Under the pieces are notes generated by a model. The model was not told where the DNA came from. It made no database searches and saw only the letters and a program-made list of their open reading frames with translations. Shown piece by piece: positions 17,738 to 23,404 of a stretch of DNA of 23,404 bases (position 1 is its first letter; each line of letters starts with the position of its first letter). A program made the position numbers and the translations under genes. The stretch comes from Chara braunii (taxonomy: Eukaryota; Streptophyta; Charophyceae; Charales; Characeae): the NCBI GenBank assembly GCA_003427395.1, contig BFEA01000141.1:242843-266246 (forward strand), in the 5' to 3' direction.

Positions 17738-19002
17738 CTAGAAGAATTCTCGATGAAGATGCACAAATGGTGTATCGAGATTTGGGATCGTCATAATTTT
17801 CTGCCACTCGGTTAGCCAGTCGCGTGTTGGCTGGCTGCCTTGGTGCATGGCAAAGATCCTGTTCACGCCTTTTACTTGAGTGTCGTCGACGATGAAACGC
17901 TTCCGCCACTTCTCGGTGACAACCTCCCAAGTCAACTTGGTGTAGAGGGCTGCGACGTCAACGCCTTCGGTTTGTGCTAGGTGGTTGAGCCACACTTCGA
18001 TTCCGGGAGGACTAAGTGAATGGAGAGCTCGTTGGTGAAACCCTACCACCAAGTCACGGGGTCCGCCTTGTAGTAGTCATCCGACTTCTCGATGCTGAAC
18101 TTTGGCATCTTGTACAGTCTGGGCGTCATGCTGTTGCAGGTCCCGATTGGTTGCTGTTGCAGCTGGCGCAGGTCAGCCTGTACTACGACCATTTGTTGAC
18201 TGATGGTCGCCGGTCGTTGGAAGTTGTTCAAATTTTCGATGAGTGCTACCAGATGATCCATTCGTTCCTCTAGTTCGCGGATCGATAGATCGGTGCTGGA
18301 GGATGCCATGTGCGTGTGTGGCACGTGAGCCTTCTCCAATTCCTCGAGGCGGGCATGGAAACTCTTCTGAGTCTCGTCGTACTCTGAGATGATGCGCGCC
18401 TGCCATGCCAGCTCCACTTGTTGCCAATTGCAAGTGAGGAGGAGTTGATGCATGAGGTTGGTAAATGCAGACTTGGTCCGTTCCTTCGCTGTTGGCTCCA
18501 AGTGCGTCTCTATGGGAACAAAGGCCCATTTTTGAAGTGTCGCAGTATGAGTCGCTTCTTGTTGCGTGAGGACGAACGCGGCATCTCGCCGAGCGTTATT
18601 ATGGTTGGCAGTTGCTTCAATGAGTTGCCGGCGTCGTTGCTCCGCATCACGTGAAATGACGTTGAGGCGTGCGGCTTCAGCTGCCGCCTCGCATCGTTGT
18701 TCTTCTTGTACTTGCTGCATGTAGGTGGACAGGCGGGCCACGAAGGTCATCATTGTCTCACCCTGTGGTCGTACTGGCACAACGCCGAGGGCTCACGCAT
18801 GTGTCGCAATGAGAACCACTTGTTGGACTTGTGGGACTAGGGGGTTCGCGCCGCACACCTCACGTGGACAGTCGGATGCAGCATTGTCCACCGTGGGGTT
18901 CGCCTGTGCCTCCATTGCAGAGGGGAGGGTCAGGGGTAGTTGCTTCTCTACTGCAGTTGCCCGCCCTTGACGTTCTGCGATGCGTTTGCTGCGTCGGAGC
19001 AT
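17738..19002 (-). pseudogene. Element 2 gag N-terminal and capsid part (broken)
   Basis: The stretches 19002-18793 and 18780-18043 are in the same frame, split by one TGA. The first Met-led text (MLRRSKRIAERQGRATAV) is basic. The second is Gln/Glu/Ala-rich and strongly helical, with likely coiled coil between 18700 and 18550 and again near 18420-18240. It ends in KMPKFSIEKSDDYYKADPVTWW. After a frameshift near 18045 the capsid core follows from 18052: IEVWLNHLAQTEGV, TWEVVTEKWRKRFIVDD, QPTRDWLTEWQKI. Stops at 17738 and about 17696 interrupt the end. It would form the virus-like particle. Confidence 0.82.
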
Positions 19003-19030
19003 AAGTTGCGGTTAGTTGTACTGTGTCGGC

Positions 19031-19117
19031 TGGCGTGGCACTGTTGGCGTGGCACTTGCGGACATGGCACTTGTTCACGTGGCACTTGCTGACGTGGCAC
19101 TGCTAGCGTGGCACTGC
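19031..19117. repeat. Six ACGTGGCAC-type repeats, ~15-bp spacing
   Basis: GTGGCAC (once ATGGCAC) recurs at 19035, 19049, 19064, 19079, 19094 and 19108. Within it are CACGTGGC (19076-19083) and TGACGTGGC (19090-19098), which match the ACGT-core sites bound by plant bZIP factors. The array lies just upstream of the element 2 gag start (minus strand), where an untranslated leader or promoter is expected. Binding is inferred only. Confidence 0.7.
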
Positions 19118-19199
19118 CATAGTACAAAGAGAGGTGGGGAGAAAACACGCAGACAAGCAAACAACCAGGCCGCAATTTCCAATCTCGGGTGCTAATTAA

Positions 19200-19960
19200 C
19201 AGAAGAAAAAAAAAATGAAAAAGCTTTTTTTTTTTTTTTTTTGAAATCTGTCGATTTGGGAATTAGTGAGGCATCTATCCGATGACAAACAGGAAAACGA
19301 ATCGTAAAAGTTCGAGCATTCAAATGGGAGAAATTCACGGAAAAAAAAAAAAAAATCGCAATTTAAAAAAAAAAATGAAAAATCTGCAAGGAGAGTCAAA
19401 TTCCTATGAATTTTGCAAGGGGGAATAACAAAGTTCCAAAAAATACAAGGAGAGGGGAAATCGCGAAATAAAAATAATGAACGACCTACTTTTTATTTTA
19501 CCAAAAAAAATTGCAAAACCCCTAATTTTTATGTAATTAAAAAAAACAGCAACCTTGACCTAACCCTAATTGCCACTTTCGTATTTCCGCAGAAATGACT
19601 GTATGTCGCTATTTTCGGGTTTTTCAAAATTCTCATATTTCGCGGAAGGCCGAAACTTTTGGAATTCCCGGTATTCACGGAATTTGCAGATTTCACGGAA
19701 TGCTGAAATTTCCGAGGTTCCAAAACGAATGGAATTCGCAGATTTCGCGGAATACCGAAATTTTCGGATTTCCGAAATTCACGGATTTGGAAAATGTCGA
19801 AAGAGCGAAATTAGTTACAATAGAAAAAGAAAACGAAAGAAAAAGAATTTGCAAAACTTTAATCCGTTAATTAGTTGTTAATTTCAATTAGGGTTACTTT
19901 AGCGAATGCTAATCCTGAATTACCGCTAATTTGCAATTAGTGCAAGGAAAATGAGCAACA
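19200..19960. other. AT-rich spacer with homopolymer runs
   Basis: Composition changes sharply to AT-rich, with T17 or so near 19227-19242 and several A runs. No gene is supported. The frames here are short and low in complexity. The stretch could be the eroded LTR or leader of element 2, but no TG...CA ends or duplicate copy were found. Confidence 0.5.
19640..19790. repeat. Degenerate repeats around TTTCRCGGAA
   Basis: The core TTYCRCGGAA or its like occurs at about 19639, 19673, 19692, 19744 and 19777. The best pair is GGAATTTGCAGATTTCACGG (19679) and GGAATTCGCAGATTTCGCGG (19731), 52 bp apart, both followed by AAT and a GAAATTT-type stretch. It is a decayed minisatellite. Confidence 0.6.
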
Positions 19961-20937
19961 ACGAGATGACAATTTCAGATTACACCATCACATTGAAAGA
20001 CAGATAGTCACACCGTGTCCAGAGAGCAGCATTGCACCAATAATACACCAATGAAGGTTCGTAGTACTGAAAACCAATGTCAAGGAGAGCTTTCTCTCTC
20101 CACACCAACACAAGAGTCCAGTCCCTTCACTCTCCTACTTGGCGCTCAACACCCAGCCTACTCCTATACATCTATTATCAGCCTACTAATTGACAATGCA
20201 ACTGTTGACATCGGCGGCAATCCGAAGTACTTGAAGATGTCGCCCAAATGTAGACCATCGCCAATACAAGGTATGTGCCCTTACATCATCATCTTCATCA
20301 TCCTTCACCCTTCCCTGACTTTACACCCACGTCTTCCTCCCTTGCACCCGAAGACCACTTATGCGCCTCACTTTAGTCCAAGCCCACCAGCTATGGTGGA
20401 TGGGTTATGGCGCTGCCCGCAACAGCGCCCTACTTCCCTACACGACCGCACGTGCTGCACCTCGCCTCTCAGCGCCAGCAGCAGCCCACGAGCCTTTGCT
20501 CCAGCAGCGCTGCCGCTAGCTTGCGAGTGCTTGAATGAGGCTGAGAGTGGCGAGCTCTTTCCTATATGGAAAGAGCCTNCCTGCTTCGCAGCCTGGATGG
20601 ACTGGGCCTGGGCCTAGAAGCTTCCGGTAGGCCCAGGGTGCTGCGTGCTACTTTGCAGCTACTGGGCCTCTTTCGGTTGGGCCTCCCAACTGTCAGTGTA
20701 TGAGGCTGCGTTTCTCGTCCAGGGCCTGCATGNTTCGGAAAGGCCCAAAAGGCNGTGNAAATGTNTTGGTTGCTCGGCCTGTGTTTCACTCAACNAACTG
20801 GCGCGTCGTAACTGCCTGGACCCCAAATATGAAATTGACAGTCAAAGTCCTCTTGTGATAAATTAGGCCCGCCTTCACTTAGGGCGGGCACCACTGCAAC
20901 CGGGGTCCCTTAGGCCTGCCGAGGACCCAAATCCACG
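19961..20937. other. Spacer with GC hairpins and six N bases
   Basis: No gene is convincing. The + frame at 20015-20617 is 200 codons long but has no motif and crosses an inverted repeat. Perfect inverted repeats are GCTCTTTCC/GGAAAGAGC (20554-20576), CCTGGGCCTA/TAGGCCCAGG (20607-20637) and GCCCGCC/GGCGGGC (20867-20889). Isolated N occurs at 20579, 20733, 20754, 20758, 20765 and 20795. The right part probably belongs to the 3' LTR of element 3, which would start at 20939 on the minus strand. Confidence 0.45.
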
Positions 20938-20938
20938 C

Positions 20939-20953
20939 ATTCCCTCCTCCTTT
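20939..20953 (-). other. Polypurine tract and possible LTR start, element 3
   Basis: The minus strand reads AAAGGAGGAGGGAATG, with TGCGTGG from 20939 as the possible first bases of a 3' LTR. It lies 27 bp beyond the pol stop at 20980, a normal distance for Gypsy elements. No second LTR copy is present to confirm the boundary. Confidence 0.45.
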
Positions 20954-20979
20954 ACTTCGTTAGTCCTCTGAGAAGTCTC

Positions 20980-22193
20980 TTATTCTGCAGGCATCTTCCC
21001 TCTCAGTTCTCTTTCATAGCCTGCAATCACTTGAGGTGCTGTTCTCAGGAGTTCTTCTAGTGTGAACCAGCGATCTTCCTTGGGATCCAGATGATGCCTG
21101 GATCTCACACGATATTGCATTCTCGGTTTAGGAGGGCGCCCTCTGCCTGATGGTCGAGGAACAGGCATCACTCGATGCTCCACGATGTGGTCGATGTCCA
21201 CCTCGCCATCCATGGTTGGGGCCAACATTGATCTCCTTGAGGGAAACTGGTCAGTGACAGCGAAAGGTGCCAACTTGGAGGCATGGAACACAGGGTAAGT
21301 GCGTAAGTGCGCAGGAATACGAATCATGTATGAAGGCCCATCCGGTTGATGCCCTACAATGTCCAAGATCTCCCAGGGCCCAAAGTATTGTGGCATCAGT
21401 TTTCGTGAAATCCCCATCTTCTGACCCGATTCAGCTGACTTTACCCAAGCTCTATCAGTTACCTGAAAGTTAGAGGGTCGTCTGTGTTTATTATCGGATG
21501 CGATCATAGCCTCTTGAGACTTCCTAATGTGTTCAACGGCCTGCTGCAGCATCTGCTCATATTTAACAGCAAATTTTATGCTCCCAGGTGTTGCAGTGGG
21601 TCGTCTTTCTTGTAGCAGAAAGACAAATGCAGCTCTGGGCTTCCAACCAAGGTGCAGTTGGTTGGGGGTCATACCAGTAGTACTGTGCACAGCATTGTTG
21701 TACAGGCTGGCGACGAGAGGTAACTTCTCGTCCCAGTCATCCTGACTTGGCTTAATATAATGCGGAAGCAGGTGTTGTACTACCCGGTTCATCTGTTCTG
21801 CTTGGTCATTTGACTAAGGGTGATTCCCTGGCTTCATTTGGAGCTCGGTACCCATCTGTTCACTTGTCGACGGCCACAGTTCGCTGGTAAACCTTACATC
21901 CCTGTCACTTACTATTGACGTAGGTAGTCCGAAATCCCTGACCCAGTTATCCAGAAACAGTTTGATGACATAGTGATCAGTCTTGCATACTTAGTAAAGC
22001 GGTCCACTATTACGAAGATGTGCCTTTTGCCAGACTTACTGGTCACAAGAGTATCCATGAAGTCCTTAAACACACTTTGACCAGGTCCTTCAGGAATCGG
22101 CAAGGGCTTGATGAGCCCAAGCGGAGCCTGAGTCCTAGGTTTGTCCCTTCGACAGACTGGGCAAGTTTCAAGTTTCAACATACTTTTTCGCAT
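20980..22193 (-). pseudogene. Element 3 integrase with chromodomain-like tail
   Basis: The frame from 22193 begins at the zinc finger Cys pair (CPVC) and reads FKDFMDTLVTSKSGKRHIFV then IVDRFTKYARLI, with the first catalytic Asp. A small deletion and frameshift near 21975 follow. The next frame reads LFLDNWVRDFGLPTSIVSDR then DVRFTSELW (second Asp), meets a TAG where Gln is expected (near 21816), then SNDQAEQMNRVVQ with the catalytic Glu. The 270-residue frame from 21792 continues through YFGPWEIL (GPY/F-type) and VFHASKLAPF. It ends in a chromodomain-like region (DIDHIVEHRV, RWFTLEELLRTAPQVIAGYE). Chromodomains steer integration towards particular chromatin in this group. Confidence 0.88.
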
Positions 22194-22830
22194 TTTGCAT
22201 CATAGTGGGCCACCAAAACTTCCGCACTAAGTTAGCTGAAGTCTGTTTATAGCCAAAATTACCAGTTGCATCATGATATTCCCCTAAAAATAAACTACGC
22301 AAAGACTCACTACTGGGAACACACAATCTTTTATTCCCTGCCTTCACAAGAAACAACAAGCCGTCTAAATTCATCCAAAGTCTTTTTGTCCTTGGTTTGA
22401 AATCTACGGATGATCTCATGCATAACTGGATCTTGCCGATAGGCATCCACCAATGATCGAGTTAAGTCGCTGGATATGCCAAATTCAGTCACTAGTGCGC
22501 CCAGATAATCTGCCCGACGAGATAATGCATCAACTAGTTTGTTGTACTCACCCTTGATTGGATCAAGTTGATAGTCATACATGTCTATCACTTGTATCCA
22601 TCGCTTGAGTGCGTCGGAGAGTACCGGTTGTGTCCTAATCCAACGCAAGGTCTCATGGTCAGATCTCACATAGAAGAATCTGCCAAGGAGATAGTGTCTC
22701 CAGCGCTCTATATAGGGCATAGAGCTCAAGCTCATAAGTGGACCTGGCCAGTTTCTGGGATGGCATCTTTTTACTCATATACTCGATAGGTCTCAACCTT
22801 TTCCCCTCCTTTTGCGCAAGGGCCGTGCCT
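22168..22830 (-). pseudogene. Element 3 RNase H end and H2C2 finger
   Basis: Text starts at ALAQKEGKRLRPIEYMSKKM and ARSTYELELYALYRALE, with the RNase H Glu. It shifts frame near 22705 to HYLLGRFFYVRSDHETLRWI, with the later RNase H Asp, then YQLDPIKGEYNKLVDALSRR, the usual RNase H end. A further frame change near 22360 gives the integrase N-terminus: EYHDATGNFGY, where the second zinc His (expected H-x4-H) is Asn, and FWWPTMMQNAKKYVETC. So the zinc finger is damaged. Confidence 0.87.
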
Positions 22831-23138
22831 CAGAGGTTGACATTGGGTGGTCGTGACCCGACCCGACCGTACCTAGCCGTACCCGACAGTTCTGGACGGG
22901 TGCGAGTATGACATGATTACTATGCACCGGGGCAGCTGGGCTTGGAAATTTGAGGGGTGGATATGGCTGGGCCACGAAACTGTAGGGTGGGTGGGGCTGG
23001 GTGTTGACATGGTGCCTGGACGGTTACGGTCGGGCAAAGGTTTGCCTTGGTTCCGAGTAAAGTTGGGTAGAGGTTTCGAGCGGGTGACCTGAGCCCTGTA
23101 GGCATACTAGGCATATTTGGCAAGCCTAGGTAGTATAT
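22831..23138. other. Low-complexity spacer, nothing recognised
   Basis: Retroelement text stops at about 22830. Next come short ACCCGACCC/CCGTACC iterations (22855-22895) and a GGGTGG/GGGCTGG-rich stretch. No open frame has motifs. Confidence 0.5.
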
Positions 23139-23404
23139 AGCCAAGCACCTTCACACCTTCCTCCTCCACCTCCTTCACTCATCCACCATAGCCAAGCATC
23201 TTCACACCCTCTTACTCGTTCACCTCTTTCACCCATCCACCATAACCCATCACCTTCACACCTTCTTCCTCCTCCACCTCCTTCACCCACCTCCTTCACC
23301 CATCCATAGTAGCCAAGCACCTTCACACCTTCTTCCTCCTCCACCTCCTTCACCCATCCATAGTAGCCAAGCACCTTCACACCTTCTCCCTCCTCTACCT
23401 CCAC
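23139..23404. repeat. ~54-bp minisatellite reaching window edge
   Basis: Units holding TAGCCAAGCACCTTCACACC, a CTCCTCCACCTCC stretch and CACCCATCCA start at 23139, 23190, about 23244, 23311 and 23365. The third unit is about 13 bp longer through an internal duplication of CACCTCCTTCACC. On the minus strand a unit reads EGVKVLGYYGWVKEV, but the frame changes across the long unit, so coding is unlikely. The array continues beyond 23404. Confidence 0.88.

Larger units (their letters stand above)
15874..19002 (-). mobile_element. Element 2: Ty3/Gypsy fragment cut within RT
   Basis: In minus-strand order the element has gag (19002-17260), protease and linker (17215-15931), and the first blocks of RT, ending at FSRLDLKAG where the LTR of element 1 begins at 15873. 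The rest of RT, RNase H and integrase of this family are absent from the window. No LTR could be identified upstream of gag. The family differs from element 1 in gag, protease and RT text. From unverified memory it resembles Gypsy polyproteins of charophytes. Confidence 0.8.
20939..22830 (-). mobile_element. Element 3: chromovirus-like Gypsy fragment
   Basis: In minus-strand order the fragment has the second half of RNase H, H2C2 finger, integrase core, GPY-region and a chromodomain-like tail, then a stop at 20980 and a polypurine tract. It begins abruptly near 22830 inside RNase H (ALAQKEGKRLRPIEYMS), so gag, protease and RT are missing. It is the least decayed of the three: most lesions are single stops or small indels. 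Confidence 0.85.

Noticed and set aside
20015-20617. + strand frame of 200 codons
   Set aside because: No domain or signal; it crosses a perfect inverted repeat and an N base, and lies where the 3' LTR of element 3 is expected.
23126-23404. Minus-strand Gly/Glu/Val-rich repeat protein
   Set aside because: It is translated minisatellite. The repeat changes frame inside the array, so the residue pattern is not kept.
1-23404. Intact host genes, tRNA, rRNA, CRISPR or phage-like defence systems
   Set aside because: No such feature could be recognised on either strand. The gene-like text that I recognise is retroelement gag-pol, plus the unknown module.

Overview
The window looks like intergenic, repeat-dense DNA of a streptophyte. 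It contains decayed copies of at least three different Ty3/Gypsy LTR retrotransposons, all on the minus strand, separated by minisatellites, AT-rich spacer and low-complexity tracts. I found no intact host gene, tRNA, rRNA or CRISPR array. From memory only (no search was run), the gag and protease text of the second element resembles polyproteins seen in charophyte algae such as Chara. I treat Chara as a likely but unproven source. Every retroelement reading frame is broken by stop codons or frameshifts, so these are fossils.

Region 1 (1-2547) has no credible gene. It holds short direct repeats, a 232-base purine tract, a cluster of hairpin-forming inverted repeats, a minus-strand TATA-like site, and at its right edge a 155-bp segment that is the candidate start of the 3' LTR of element 1. 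Region 2 (2548-6139) lies between the end of the element 1 integrase and that LTR. It is unusually long (3.6 kb), noncoding, and packed with five separate tandem-repeat arrays (about 38, 56, 66, 40 and 220 bp units).

Region 3 (6140-12946), read right to left on the minus strand, is the gag-pol of element 1: charged gag N-terminus, capsid-like domain, CCHC knuckle, aspartic protease (DGG active site), reverse transcriptase, RNase H, and integrase with an H2C2 finger and a GPY motif. Upstream of gag, 13364-15711, are three tandem diverged copies of an unrecognised ORF module of up to about 260 residues. This is the most novel item in the window. The outermost copy is cut and joined to a 163-bp LTR end (15711-15873), about 93% identical by eye to the segment at 2393-2547.

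Region 4 (15874-19002) is element 2: gag, CCHC remnant, protease and the first part of RT. It stops abruptly inside the RT sentence (FSRLDLKAG), exactly where the element 1 LTR begins, which suggests that element 1 inserted into element 2. Region 5 (19003-20938) is spacer with bZIP-type ACGTGGC repeats, AT-rich DNA, GC-rich hairpins and six isolated N bases. Region 6 (20939-22830) is element 3, a chromovirus-like fragment: end of RNase H, integrase with all three catalytic acidic residues still readable, and a divergent C-terminal chromodomain-like tail followed by a polypurine tract. Region 7 (22831-23404) is low-complexity DNA ending in a ~54-bp minisatellite that runs off the window.
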